DNA of 64,000 nt from Pseudomonas sp. SL4(2022) (GCF_026625725.1 NZ_CP113060.1:1804001-1868000); one strand, 5' to 3'; positions 1 through 8,627 are shown, counted from the stretch's first letter. The notes: generated from the letters alone by a model not told the origin. Program-made: numbers and translations.

Positions 1-600
1 CTTAACCGCGCCGGTTTGTTACTGCTGAACAAGGCCGAAGGGCTGGATGAAGCAACCAGGGCGCGCATTCAGGCGCAACTGGGCGAAAGACCGCTGTATT
101 GGACAGAACAGGGCGCGCTGCCGCTGGCACAATTGCCCGGTTTTGCCGCGCAGGCCACAGAAGGCGACAGTGCACTGAGCCTGCCCAACACTGCTGCGCC
201 CTTAGCGCAACTGTGGCGCAGCGTGAGTGAGCCAATCTGCCAGATTCAGCAACAGGCCGAAGGCTGGAGCATTGGCTGGCGCTGGCACCCCAGCCAGCAC
301 TTTGCGCCGGTGCAGGTGCAGCAATGGCTGAGCAGCTTGCCCTGGCGTCGCGCCAAGCTGGTGCTTTACACCAACGCCGGCTGGCAGTCCGCCAATGCCC
401 TCAACGGCCAGCCGCTGCAGTGGCAACCCAGCGAATGGCGCAAGGACTCGCGGCTGGAGCTGATCTTCAGCGACGCGCAGGACGTGCCCGCCTTGCAGGC
501 TGGGCTGGCTGCCTGTGTATCAGCGCCAGAGCATTTCGGCCAGGCTGCCGAACAGCAGAATCAGCACGGCCAGGGCGCTGATACGCAAAGCCAGGGGTGA
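1..600 (+). CDS. CobW/G3E-family GTPase, C-terminal part (5' truncated by window)
   Basis: The reading frame is open from the first base, so this is the 3' part of a longer gene. It opens with a hydrophobic strand followed by NKAE at about residue 10 of the visible part, which fits the G4 NKxD/E guanine-binding motif of G3E (CobW/YjiA) GTPases. The rest resembles the CobW C-terminal domain: W-rich, with a WRRAKLVLYT-like strand. The family handles zinc or cobalt transfer to client enzymes. The P-loop lies outside the window and no metal-binding CxCC is visible, so the metal and client are unknown. The last 81 bases overlap the 3' end of a convergent gene. Confidence 0.75.
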   Translation, partial: LNRAGLLLLNKAEGLDEATRARIQAQLGERPLYWTEQGALPLAQLPGFAAQATEGDSALSLPNTAAPLAQLWRSVSEPICQIQQQAEGWSIGWRWHPSQHFAPVQVQQWLSSLPWRRAKLVLYTNAGWQSANALNGQPLQWQPSEWRKDSRLELIFSDAQDVPALQAGLAACVSAPEHFGQAAEQQNQHGQGADTQSQG

Positions 601-879
601 GGTGAGCCACTGCAGCACCTGCTGTTTGGGGGCTTCGCGCAGTGCTTGCCACTCGGGCTTGAATACCGGGTCGATGCGCAGGGCAAATAGCCTGTCGCGG
701 TACAGCAGGTGCCGAGCCCTGCTCATCTGACTGTAAAGCGGCAGACGAATAGCAAAGTGCTGTTCGTTGTCAGCGGCGCGTCCCATAGCCAGTACATGGC
801 AGTCGATGCCGGCGCTGCTGAGTTGTGCTTGCAGGTGCTCGATAAAGCCTGCGTGGCTGGATTCCAGTAAAACAAACAC
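520..879 (-). CDS. Hypothetical protein with C-terminal membrane anchor
   Basis: A 119-residue protein. A soluble N-terminal part of about 90 residues is followed by one hydrophobic segment at about residues 94-117 and a short basic tail, which suggests a C-tail-anchored inner-membrane protein. The start (MFVLLESSHAGF) resembles small 'putative signal transducing' folds with an alternating beta-alpha pattern, but I cannot name a family. It converges on and overlaps the GTPase gene by 81 bases and is divergent from the broken hydrolase gene. Function unknown. Confidence 0.55.
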   Translation of the reverse strand: MFVLLESSHAGFIEHLQAQLSSAGIDCHVLAMGRAADNEQHFAIRLPLYSQMSRARHLLYRDRLFALRIDPVFKPEWQALREAPKQQVLQWLTSPLALRISALAVLILLFGSLAEMLWR

Positions 880-991
880 CCTGACGTCCTCCCTGATAGT
901 TCTGCGGCCAGCATGCCGGAGTCAGATAGGACTGACGAGTCCTATGGCGATGCGGATAACGCCCATCAACAAGATCATGCAAGGCATGCCC

Positions 992-1870
992 ATGCACCTT
1001 CAACCCTGGTCCCACGACAGCAGCGCCGGTTTTACCCTGCGCGGCTGGCATACGCCGCCTTCGGGCAAGCCCGTGCTGCATTTTCTGCATGGCAACGGCT
1101 ATTGCGGGCGGGTTTAAACACCGCTGCTGGCGCTGTTGGCCGAGGATTTTGACCTCTGGCTGTGCGATGTGCAGGGACATGGTGAGAGTGATCATGGTGG
1201 GCGCTTCCACGGCTGGAACCGCAGCGCCGAGTTGGCAGTTGAAGCGTTTACCGCCGGTCGTGGGTGCTTTGCCGCTGCCCCGGCCTATGCGCTGGGTCAC
1301 AGTTTTGGTGGGGTACTGACGAGCTTGATCCTGGCGCGTCATCCGGCGTTATTCCAGCGTGCGGTTTTGCTCGATCCGGTGTTGTTCAGCCCGGCAATGA
1401 TCGGCGTGATGGCGTTGTCCGAGGTGGTGGGATTAAGCCGGCGCAGCACCCTGGCCAGCAAGGCGCTCAAGCGCCGCAGCAGTTGGCCGGACCGCGCCGC
1501 TGCGCATACCGCGCTGCAGGGGCATGGGATGTTTCGGGGCTGGAGCGAAGAAGCATTTACCGCCTATATCCAGCATGCCTTGAAAGACAGCGACAAGGGC
1601 GCCGAACTGCGCTGCCGGCCGAGCCGCGAAGCAGACATCTTCAGCTCTTTTCCCAAGCGTCTATGGCCGTCGCTGGCCAGGGTGACGACGCCTACCCAGG
1701 TGCTTTATGGGCAGCGCAGTTACCCCTTTGTCGCCAAGTCGGTGGCGCGCTGGTGTGCCAGTAATGCCCAGGTCAGCGCTCATGTGGTGCCAGGCGGGCA
1801 CTGCTTTATGCAGGAGCATCCGGCCGACAGCGCCGCACGGGTGGCGCACTTTCTGTTGCAGCGCGACTAA
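992..1870 (+). pseudogene. Alpha/beta hydrolase interrupted by an in-frame TAA
   Basis: One reading frame encodes a hydrolase of about 292 codons. The start is ATG 992, with AAGG seven bases upstream. The oxyanion-loop region (HFLHGNGYCGRV) comes first, then a TAA at 1115-1117, then the same frame continues without loss (TPLLALLAEDFDLW) through the nucleophile elbow GHSFGG to a likely catalytic His in the PGGHCF motif near the end. The stop stands where Tyr (TAC/TAT) would be expected, and there is no frameshift. Either the gene carries a recent nonsense mutation or a base is misread. A TTG at 1136 could restart translation but would lack the oxyanion strand. The next gene starts 5 bases downstream. 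Confidence 0.8.
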
Positions 1871-1875
1871 GCCCG

Positions 1876-2235
1876 ATGAGCAGCCGCGAGGATCTCTGGC
1901 TGGCGCTCTCCGAGCTGTGGCTGGACACTGAACTGGACCAGCCCGCGCTCCGATCTATCGCCACGCGGCTGCGCGCCAGTGGTTTGAGCCTGGCTGAATT
2001 GCAGCAGATCTACGCGTATGAGGTGGCGCCGCAGGTCTGGCTTAACCACTGGGCCGTCGCCGGGGTGTGGGAGGGGTTCGAGCCGCAATGGCTGTTTGCG
2101 GGTTGCCGGCGCAATCAGTTGGGCGGGCGTTGGCATCGGTTGAAATGCCGCGTGTTGTGCCGGCCGATGACCCACGGCTGCCGCGCCGAATGGCAGCAGA
2201 TCTTGGCCTTTCTGGCTGATCGGGATTTTAACTAG
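1876..2235 (+). CDS. Conserved hypothetical protein (possibly DUF7079-like)
   Basis: A 119-residue soluble protein rich in Trp and Leu, beginning MSSREDLWLALSELWLDTELD. The pattern (ALSELWLDTELD, later SGLSLAELQQI then EVAPQVWLN and a GVWEGF turn) resembles small Pseudomonas proteins that I associate with DUF7079, with limited certainty. It starts 5 bases after the hydrolase stop, so it is likely cotranscribed and translationally coupled with it. If the hydrolase nonsense codon is real, polarity could affect this gene. No catalytic motif, signal peptide or membrane segment is visible. Confidence 0.6.
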   Translation: MSSREDLWLALSELWLDTELDQPALRSIATRLRASGLSLAELQQIYAYEVAPQVWLNHWAVAGVWEGFEPQWLFAGCRRNQLGGRWHRLKCRVLCRPMTHGCRAEWQQILAFLADRDFN

Positions 2236-2241
2236 TCGGCC

Positions 2242-2643
2242 TTAATGCGGCGTGCTGTTATCCGAATCCTGACGCTGACTGCGCCACTGCTGCATCTCAA
2301 TCACCTGAGCGCTGGGTGCCGGCGGTTCACGGAAAGGGTGCGGCGCCAGTTCGATACGCCCCAGCTGTTTGCCAAACAGGGTGATGCTGCCGACATGCCG
2401 CTGCTCGCCGGTGACGGTGAATTCGAAGCCATACACCCGCGCCAGGCGCTTGCGCCCGCGTGCATCGGGTAACAGGGCGAGCCGTCGCAGGGCGACATTC
2501 TCATCCAGCAATTCGATGTCGGATTTGGCGCAATGTTGTTTCACCAACCCCAGTGCGTGCTCACGCAGACCATGGGCATGCCACAGCCAGGCGCACGCGG
2601 TGGCGAACAGCATCAGCAGAAATACATCGAAGAGGTCGATCAT
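2242..2643 (-). CDS. DUF3301 family membrane-anchored protein
   Basis: A 133-residue protein with one N-terminal hydrophobic segment (about residues 4-22, LFDVFLLMLFATACAWLW). A cytoplasmic or periplasmic domain follows, with ALRRLALLPDARGRKRLARVYGFEF, the core of the DUF3301 family of gammaproteobacterial proteins. The C-terminal 20 residues are polar and Gln/Ser rich. It lies downstream of the diguanylate cyclase on the same strand with a 48-base gap, so the two may form an operon. Function is unknown in the family. Confidence 0.75.
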   Translation of the reverse strand: MIDLFDVFLLMLFATACAWLWHAHGLREHALGLVKQHCAKSDIELLDENVALRRLALLPDARGRKRLARVYGFEFTVTGEQRHVGSITLFGKQLGRIELAPHPFREPPAPSAQVIEMQQWRSQRQDSDNSTPH

Positions 2644-2691
2644 GGCGGCTCCGGCGGCAGGAGGCTGAGCTTAACAGAGCCTGCCGTTCGC

Positions 2692-4230
2692 TTACGCATC
2701 CAAGCAGATACGGTTTCGCCCCTGCGCTTTGGCGTTGTACAGCTGGGTGTCCGCGCGTTGCAGCAGCTGTTGCAGGCTGTCGCCGGGACGGGCGCAGGTC
2801 AGGCCGATGCTGACGGTGATGTGCAGCGGGCCCTGGACAGTGGCGAGGGGCTGCGTGTGCAGGGCATTGCGTAGCCGTTCCAGGCGCTGTTGCGCAGCGT
2901 TGAGGTCGCTGTCGGGCAGGAGAATAACGAATTCTTCACCGCCGAAGCGGGCGAACAGGTCGGTGCTGCGCGCCTGCTGCTGGCACAGTTCGCTGAACGC
3001 CATCAGCACCTGATCGCCGACGGCATGGCCGTACTGGTCGTTGACCCGTTTGAAGTGATCGAGGTCGAGCATCGCCAAGCACAGCGGGGTGCCTTGGCGT
3101 TGATTACGGCTCAGCTCGTGTTCGGCACGTTGCTGGAAGGCGCGGCGGTTCAGGGCGCTGGTCAGCGGGTCGGTGGTGGCGAGTTGGCGCAGCTGTTCTT
3201 CCAGGGCCTTGCGCTGACTGACATCGCGGATCTCGGCGACCTGCTGCTGCGCTTCGGCCAGGCGCGCGATGCTCAGCTCGGCGGCGAATGGCTGGCCGTC
3301 AGCGCGTTGTGCGAGCAGGTCATGGGAGCGGCCATCGGCCTGTTGCAGCAGTTCGCTAAGCGTCTGTTGGCTGCTGCTGTCGAAGAGTCGGGACAGCGGT
3401 TGGCCGAGCAGCTGTTCGCGGGTTTGCGCAAACAGCTGTTCCAGCTTGGGGTTGCTGTCGATGATGCGTCCGCCGTCGAGCACCATCACCCCGGCGTTGC
3501 TCACGCTCATCAGGCGTTCGAAGCGCTCGACGTTGGCAGCCGCCTGCTGGGCGTTGTGCTGGCTGTCGGCGAGGATGCGGCGCATGGTCAGCAGCACCAG
3601 GCCGACCAGGGCCACAAGCCACAGGGGAATGCCGAAGTTGTAGGGCAGCAGGTAGCTCACCGAGCGTGTGACATCCTCGTGGACGATGCCTTGCAGGCCA
3701 TCGTGCAGGCCAATCACGCCGCGCACCAAGGTGACCAGGGCATAACCCAGCAAGGCGATGGCGACAAACCGGCAGACGCCGCGCAGTTCCACCTCGCTGG
3801 GCGCACGCCACAGCGCCCAGCAGGCTTGCAGGGGCAGCAGGCCGCCAATGGCGGCGTACAGCGCGATGAGGTATTCCGAGTTGATGGGGCTGCGCCACCA
3901 GTGCCAGCTCAGGACCAGGCTCATCAACCCGGCGCTGGCGGGGACGGTCCACCAAGGCAGCGGCAGGCCGAGAAAGCGAAACACGCCGAGCAGGATGATC
4001 GCCTCGCCGGCCAGTTGCAGGGCGTTGCCGAGAATATTCAGCAGTTTGCTGCCACTGGCCATAAAACCCATGAACAGCAGGATGCCGATGATCAGGGTCC
4101 AGCTGCCCAGCATCCACAAACCGGGGCCCCGGTAGGGGCGGGAGAAATACCAGAGCCCGCTGCAGGCAATGGCGCTCGCCAGCATCAGGTTCAGGCCCAG
4201 CAGCATGGGGGAAAAATACAGGCTTTCCAT
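2692..4230 (-). CDS. Membrane diguanylate cyclase (7TM-like, PAS, GGDEF)
   Basis: A 512-residue protein. About seven hydrophobic segments fill residues 1-220. A PAS-like domain (NAGVMVLDGGRIIDSNPKLEQLF) spans roughly 240-345, and a GGDEF domain starts near 350 (TDPLTSALNRRAF). The signature is GGEEF at about residue 430, an active form, preceded five residues upstream by RSTD, the RxxD product-inhibition site. It should therefore make cyclic di-GMP from two GTP at the inner membrane with feedback control. The membrane sensor's signal is unknown. It is one of two cyclic di-GMP enzymes in the window. Confidence 0.92.
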   Translation of the reverse strand: MESLYFSPMLLGLNLMLASAIACSGLWYFSRPYRGPGLWMLGSWTLIIGILLFMGFMASGSKLLNILGNALQLAGEAIILLGVFRFLGLPLPWWTVPASAGLMSLVLSWHWWRSPINSEYLIALYAAIGGLLPLQACWALWRAPSEVELRGVCRFVAIALLGYALVTLVRGVIGLHDGLQGIVHEDVTRSVSYLLPYNFGIPLWLVALVGLVLLTMRRILADSQHNAQQAAANVERFERLMSVSNAGVMVLDGGRIIDSNPKLEQLFAQTREQLLGQPLSRLFDSSSQQTLSELLQQADGRSHDLLAQRADGQPFAAELSIARLAEAQQQVAEIRDVSQRKALEEQLRQLATTDPLTSALNRRAFQQRAEHELSRNQRQGTPLCLAMLDLDHFKRVNDQYGHAVGDQVLMAFSELCQQQARSTDLFARFGGEEFVILLPDSDLNAAQQRLERLRNALHTQPLATVQGPLHITVSIGLTCARPGDSLQQLLQRADTQLYNAKAQGRNRICLDA

Positions 4231-4294
4231 GGCCTTACTCGGTGTTATGCGCTGGGCGCGATTGTGCCGGGGGCGTGGGTGGATGTTTGCTCGC

Positions 4295-4780
4295 TCAGTT
4301 TTTTTCTTCGTTCAGCGCCTGGTAGCGCTGCTGCAGTTCTTGGCGGATCTGCCGGCGTTGCAGAGCCTGGCGCTGGCGGCGTTGGGCGTCGCTGGTGGTC
4401 GGTTCGAGCGCGGGTACGACGGCCGGTTTGCCCTGTTCATCGACGGCCACCATGGTGAAAAAGCAGCTGTTGGTATGGCGCACCGAACGTTCGCGAATAT
4501 TTTCCGTGATCACTTTGATGCCGACCTCCATTGACGTGCGCCCGGCGTAATTGACCGAAGCCAGAAAGGTCACCAGCTCACCGACATGAATGGGCTCGCG
4601 AAAGATCACCTGATCCACCGACAACGTGACCACATAGCGTCCGGCAAAACGGCTGGCACAGGCATAGGCGACTTCATCAAGGTATTTGAGCAGGGTGCCG
4701 CCATGCACGTTGCCGGAGAAGTTGGCCATGTCCGGAGTCATCAGAACAGTCATCGTCAGTTGTGCGGTTCCAGGTTCCAT
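4295..4780 (-). CDS. Acyl-CoA thioesterase, hotdog fold (YciA-like)
   Basis: About 161 residues. The hotdog signature GNVHGGTLLKYLDEVAYACA is followed by a second strand region (VDQVIFREPIHVGELV) and VRHTNSCFFTMVAVD, typical of YciA/BFIT-type acyl-CoA thioesterases that hydrolyse acyl-CoA to free acid and CoA. The catalytic Asp/Glu would be in LDEVAY. The ATG at 4780 was chosen because proteins of this type start MEPG and the frame extension upstream begins only at a TTG (4810). The last 40 residues are a charged, Gln/Arg-rich helix. It is flanked by the cyclase and a binding protein on the same strand, with no obvious functional link. Confidence 0.88.
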   Translation of the reverse strand: MEPGTAQLTMTVLMTPDMANFSGNVHGGTLLKYLDEVAYACASRFAGRYVVTLSVDQVIFREPIHVGELVTFLASVNYAGRTSMEVGIKVITENIRERSVRHTNSCFFTMVAVDEQGKPAVVPALEPTTSDAQRRQRQALQRRQIRQELQQRYQALNEEKN

Positions 4781-4843
4781 GAAGCGGCTCTGTGCGAAGT
4801 AATGGTGCAACCCTATCAGGTGCTGAGTGCTCTAGCCTGAGGA

Positions 4844-5575
4844 TCAGGGCAGATTGAACCGTTGTTGCAGTTGTTTCAGCTGGGGGGCTTGCTCTGTCAG
4901 GAAGCGATCAAAGTCCTTGATCAGCTCCGGGTGTTGGTAACTGCTCAGATGAAAGTGTGTGGTGATCTGGGGCAGCTGCGGGTCTTGCTGGATCGACGCC
5001 GGTGGAATGTCGAGCAGCTGCATGTGGTGCTCGACCACCTTCGGGTTGGCATACAGGGCATCCAGCCGGCCCCGCTCAAGCATGCGGATCATGCTCTGAA
5101 TGTCCTGCACCTCGATCAGTTCGATGGCGTACTTGGGCAGTTGCGTCTGCCAGGCTTCGGCAGTGAAGCCGCGCACAATGCCAATCCGTTTGATCGCCTG
5201 CAGCCCCTGACCCAGGTGCTCGCGGCGTACCAGGGTGGCATCAACGATCTCGACGACCGCCTGGCTGTAGTACAGCGGTTGTCCATCGCGGGCCTGGCGT
5301 GACCAGGCAGGGTTATCGGGAAACAGCAGATCAAGGCTATGTTCGCCCAGCATGTTGCGGTATAGGCGATTGACCGGTTGCGGGCGCAGCTCCAGTTGCA
5401 GCCCCTGATGCTTGGCAAAGGCCTGCAGCAATGCGATGCAGTAGCCTTCGAATGCCTGGCCCTCTACGGCTTTGAAGTAGGGGTAGTAGTCGTGTTTTTC
5501 CAGCCCCACGCGCAGGGGGGCGGCGGTAATGAGGGCGCTGTACAGCCAGCAGGCCAGGATAATGCAGAGGCGCAT
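4844..5575 (-). CDS. Periplasmic solute-binding protein, family 3 type
   Basis: 243 residues with an N-terminal signal peptide (MRLCIILACWLYSALITAA, cut near residue 19). The mature part begins PLRVGLEKHDYYPYF and contains EGYCIALLQAFAKHQGLQLELR, the usual opening of family-3 extracellular binding proteins. No permease or ATPase is adjacent, and the order of domains matches the many orphan Pseudomonas 'transporter substrate-binding' proteins. The ligand cannot be inferred. It is distantly like the binding protein at 25538. Confidence 0.8.
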   Translation of the reverse strand: MRLCIILACWLYSALITAAPLRVGLEKHDYYPYFKAVEGQAFEGYCIALLQAFAKHQGLQLELRPQPVNRLYRNMLGEHSLDLLFPDNPAWSRQARDGQPLYYSQAVVEIVDATLVRREHLGQGLQAIKRIGIVRGFTAEAWQTQLPKYAIELIEVQDIQSMIRMLERGRLDALYANPKVVEHHMQLLDIPPASIQQDPQLPQITTHFHLSSYQHPELIKDFDRFLTEQAPQLKQLQQRFNLP

Positions 5576-5630
5576 GAGCCACTCCAGGGTGCTCAGGGTC
5601 TGTACAGCGTAGCTGGTGCTGCTTCAACCG

Positions 5631-6998
5631 TCAGGCGTGGGTCAGGTACCAGCGCCAGTCCTGCTCACCGACTTCGCCCATAAACTGGCGGAATTCGGCC
5701 CACTTGATCGCCAGGAACACCGTGAGGAAGTCCTCGCCCAAGGCTTCCTTGGCCCAGGCGGAGTTCTCCAGCGCGCGCAGGGCGGTCAGCCAGTCGGTTG
5801 GCAGGGTTTCGCGGGCCTGCTCGTAGCCGTTGCCGATGATTTCTTCGCCCGGATCGATCTGGTTGTTGATGCCGTGATGAATACCGGCCAGGATCGCCGC
5901 CGCCGCGAGATAGGGGTTGGCATCGGCGCCGCAGATGCGGTGCTCGACATGCCGGCTCTTGGCCGGGCCGCCCGGTACGCGGAACGACACGGTGCGGTTG
6001 TTCACGCCCCAGCTCTTGGCCAGCGGCGCGTAGCTGTTGGCCTGGAAGCGGCGGAACGAGTTGGCGTTGGGGCAGAAGATCGCCAGTGCATCATTCAGCG
6101 TGGCCATCATGCCGCCGATGGCGTGCTTGAGCAGCGGTGTGCCGTGCGGGTCTTCGGATGCCATCAGGTTGTTGCCGTTTTCATCCGCCAGGCTGACATG
6201 CATGTGCATGCCGCTGCCGGCCAAGTCGCCAAACGGCTTGGCCATAAAGCAGGCCTGCAGCCCGTGTTTGTTGGCCACGCCCTTGACCAGACGCTTGTAG
6301 CGCACGCCTTCATCAATGGCCTGCAGCGCGTCGAAGCGGTGCTCCAGGGTCAGTTCGACCTGGCCGGGTGCGTACTCAGAAATCGCCGTACGCACGGGCA
6401 AGCCCTGTACTTCACAGGCGGCGTAGAGGTCATCGAGGAACGGCTGCAACTGCTCCAATTCATAGACGCCGTACACCTGCGGCGCTTGCGGGCGCACGCC
6501 ATTGGTTTGCAGCGCCGGTTGCGGACGGCCGTTGGCGTCGCGCTGTTTATCCAGCAGGTAGAACTCCAGCTCCACCGCCATCACCGGGTGGTAACCGTCG
6601 GCCTTGAGCCGGTCGATGGCGCGTACCAGTACATGGCGTGGGTCGGCCGGGGCAGCGGGCATGCCCTGAGTCGGGTGCATGCTCACCTGCAGCTGCCCGG
6701 TGGGCGTGGCGCGCCAGGGTTGCAGGGTCAGGCTGCCGGGCAGCGGGTAGGTCCAGCAGTCGGCGTCGGCGACTTCCCAGACCAGGCCGCTTTCTTCCAC
6801 GTCCTCGCCCTGGATGGTCAGCGCCAGGATCGAGCTGGGCAGCGGCCGGCCGTTCTCGTAGATGGCCAGCAGCTCGTCGCGGTGCAGCAGCTTGCCGCGT
6901 GGGATGCCGTTGGCGTCGATCAGCATCAACTCGATGCTGCGCACTTCGGGGTGATTGGCGAGGAAATCACGGGCTTCCTGGGGGTTGGCGAATTGCAT
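5631..6998 (-). CDS. Glutamine synthetase-like gamma-glutamylpolyamine/amine synthetase
   Basis: 455 residues, full-length type-III glutamine synthetase fold of the PuuA/SpuB/SpuI group. Visible motifs are the N-terminal beta-grasp (RSIELMLIDANGIPRGK), VELEFYLLD (metal-binding Glu), GSGMHMHVSL (ATP/metal), NSFRRF and NRTVSFRVPGG with SRHVEHRICGADANPYL (Arg and substrate sites). Family members join glutamate to putrescine, other polyamines, ethanolamine or related amines using ATP. The substrate here is not fixed. It is followed upstream on the same strand by an aminotransferase, separated by an 89-base palindromic repeat. The pair suggests amine catabolism. Confidence 0.85.
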   Translation of the reverse strand: MQFANPQEARDFLANHPEVRSIELMLIDANGIPRGKLLHRDELLAIYENGRPLPSSILALTIQGEDVEESGLVWEVADADCWTYPLPGSLTLQPWRATPTGQLQVSMHPTQGMPAAPADPRHVLVRAIDRLKADGYHPVMAVELEFYLLDKQRDANGRPQPALQTNGVRPQAPQVYGVYELEQLQPFLDDLYAACEVQGLPVRTAISEYAPGQVELTLEHRFDALQAIDEGVRYKRLVKGVANKHGLQACFMAKPFGDLAGSGMHMHVSLADENGNNLMASEDPHGTPLLKHAIGGMMATLNDALAIFCPNANSFRRFQANSYAPLAKSWGVNNRTVSFRVPGGPAKSRHVEHRICGADANPYLAAAAILAGIHHGINNQIDPGEEIIGNGYEQARETLPTDWLTALRALENSAWAKEALGEDFLTVFLAIKWAEFRQFMGEVGEQDWRWYLTHA

Positions 6999-7011
6999 GG
7001 CGGCGGTCTCT

Positions 7012-7100
7012 GTAGGGTGGATGACGCTTTATCCATCCACCGTGGGAATCGGTTATCGGTGCGGCCTGCCGGTGGATGAAAAGAGCGTCATCCACCCTAC
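7012..7100. repeat. Palindromic intergenic repeat, GTAGGGTGGATG family, copy 1
   Basis: An 89-base element with perfect 16-base ends (GTAGGGTGGATGACGC and its reverse complement). A second inner stem is made by CATCCACCG and CGGTGGATG. It fills the gap between the aminotransferase and the ligase genes. Related copies are at 18696-18763, 51511-51591, 62066-62140 and, degenerate, 60745-60811. No coding potential. Probably a REP/MITE-like element. Confidence 0.85.
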
Positions 7101-7113
7101 GAAGTAGGCGGTC

Positions 7114-8505
7114 TTACTCGCGTGCACCGGGGATGGCCAGCAGCTCGGTCAGGGCCTGGTCGAGCATGGCGATCAGTTTGTCCACATCATCAGCCGATGT
7201 GCTCGGGCAGCACAGGGTCATGTTGTGGAACGGGGTGATCAGGATGCCGCGGTTGATCAGGTACAGGTGCAGGGCCATCTGCAGTTCGTCGTGGAATGCC
7301 GCTTCGGCTTCGGCGCCGGTCTTCGGTGACACCGGGCAGAACTGGAACTCACTGCGCGCGCCCAGCTCGGTCACCGACCACTTGAGGTCGTGCTTGCTGA
7401 TCAGGCTGCGGAAGCCATCGGCCAGACGCTTGGCCAGCGGCAGCATGTGCGCGTAGGCGGCGGGTGTCATCACCTGTTCCAGGTTGGCGCGCATGCAATG
7501 CATGGCCAGGGCGTTGGCCGACAGCGTGGTGCCCATGCCGCTGTGACCGTGGCCATGGCTGCCTTCGCTGGCACGTTTGCGCGCAGCGGTCATGGCCTCG
7601 GCCATCGCCGCGCTGCAGCCGAAGATGCCGCACGGCACGCCGCCGGCAATCGGCTTGCCGACCACGAAGAAGTCCGGGTCGAGGTCCCATAATTTAGTGC
7701 AGCCACCCATATCGGTGGAGATGGTGTGGGTCTCGTCGATGATCAGCAGCGCGCCGTATTGTTGCGTCAGCTCGCGGCACTTTTGCATAAAGCCCGGCTC
7801 GGGCAGGACCATGCCGATGTTGGTCATCGCCGGCTCGCAGAGCAGGGCGCAGACGTCGCCTTTCGCCAGCGCCGCTTCCAGCGCCGCCACGTCATTGAAC
7901 GGGATCGAGCGGCTGTACTCAGTCAGGTCGTAGGCCTGGCCGACCAGGCCGGAGCGCGGCACGGTTTCGCCGTCGATGCAGCGCACCATCACATCGTCCA
8001 CCGTGCCGTGGTAGCAGCCATCGAACACCAGCAGGGTTTTGCGTTGGGTGATCGCACGGGCCCAGCGCAGCACGTAGCGGTTCGAATCCGTGGCGGTGGC
8101 GGTGACCTGCCAGAACGGCAGGCCGAAGCGTGCGGCCAGCAGTTCGCCGCAGACCACGGCGTCTTCGCCCGGCAGCATGGTGGTCAGGCCGTTGTTGCCC
8201 TGTTCGGCGATGGCCTTGGCGATCGGGTCCGGGGAGTGGCCGAACATGGTGCCGGTGTCGCCCAGACAGAAATCGATGTACTCATGACCGTCCACGTCAT
8301 AGAAGCGCGCGCCCTTGGCCCGCTCGACAAACAGCGGCACCGGGGTCGACCAGTCGGCCATCCAGTGCATTGGCACGCCGCCGTAAAGCGAGTGACGCGC
8401 ACGCTCGGCCAGGGCCACGGATTTCGGGTTGCGCGCGATAAAGCGCTCACGCTCACGCTGGGCGAAGGTTTCTACGGCGGATGGGTGGATACCACTGGCA
8501 GTCAT
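7114..8505 (-). CDS. Class III PLP aminotransferase (GSA / beta-phenylalanine aminotransferase-like)
   Basis: 463 residues, fold-type I class III aminotransferase. Key regions are ARFYDVDGHEYIDFCLGDTGTMFGH, the phosphate-binding YHGTVDD, LLIIDETHT with the PLP-pyridine acidic residue, and FVVGKPIAGGVPCGIFG with the Schiff-base Lys. The spacing resembles glutamate-1-semialdehyde aminomutase-like and beta-phenylalanine aminotransferases more than ornithine or GABA enzymes. The ATG at 8505 has GAGGTG six bases upstream and is preferred to the 8535 extension. It is transcribed divergently from an SDR gene, with a TGTGATCACA palindrome upstream. It probably moves an amino group from an amine or beta-amino acid in one pathway with the downstream ligase. 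Confidence 0.87.
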   Translation of the reverse strand: MTASGIHPSAVETFAQRERERFIARNPKSVALAERARHSLYGGVPMHWMADWSTPVPLFVERAKGARFYDVDGHEYIDFCLGDTGTMFGHSPDPIAKAIAEQGNNGLTTMLPGEDAVVCGELLAARFGLPFWQVTATATDSNRYVLRWARAITQRKTLLVFDGCYHGTVDDVMVRCIDGETVPRSGLVGQAYDLTEYSRSIPFNDVAALEAALAKGDVCALLCEPAMTNIGMVLPEPGFMQKCRELTQQYGALLIIDETHTISTDMGGCTKLWDLDPDFFVVGKPIAGGVPCGIFGCSAAMAEAMTAARKRASEGSHGHGHSGMGTTLSANALAMHCMRANLEQVMTPAAYAHMLPLAKRLADGFRSLISKHDLKWSVTELGARSEFQFCPVSPKTGAEAEAAFHDELQMALHLYLINRGILITPFHNMTLCCPSTSADDVDKLIAMLDQALTELLAIPGARE

Positions 8506-8542
8506 GTTGAACACCTCGTTCGAATATCTGCACATGCTATTT

Positions 8543-8552
8543 TGTGATCACA
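8543..8552. promoter_or_regulatory. Palindromic operator TGTGATCACA, site 1
   Basis: A perfect 10-base palindrome within TTTGTGATCACAGAAA, upstream of the aminotransferase start. An identical palindrome lies 63 bases away (8606-8615). Two copies in one divergent intergenic region, with an FCD-type GntR gene next door, make this a likely GntR operator. This is inference from position and symmetry. Confidence 0.7.
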
Positions 8553-8605
8553 GAAAACTCAAGCATTGGTTTGATTCGGCTTTATTGCTAGATTAACGCC
8601 ATATT

Positions 8606-8615
8606 TGTGATCACA
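8606..8615. promoter_or_regulatory. Palindromic operator TGTGATCACA, site 2
   Basis: Second copy of the palindrome, in ATTTGTGATCACAGGA. It touches the ribosome-binding site (AGGA 8615-8618) of the SDR gene, so a bound repressor would block expression of that side directly. The centre-to-centre distance to site 1 is 63 bases, close to six helical turns, which would allow both to be bound on one face. Confidence 0.7.
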
Positions 8616-8627
8616 GGATGTTATGGA

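Noticed and set aside
2890-4458. Plus-strand open frame of 522 codons
   Set aside because: Antisense to the diguanylate cyclase and the thioesterase, which both carry complete family motifs.
5616-7079. Plus-strand open frame of 487 codons
   Set aside because: Antisense shadow of the glutamine synthetase-like gene.
8543-8615. TGTGATCACA sites as Crp/Vfr binding sites
   Set aside because: Crp/Vfr half-sites TGTGA and TCACA need six bases between them. Here they overlap directly.
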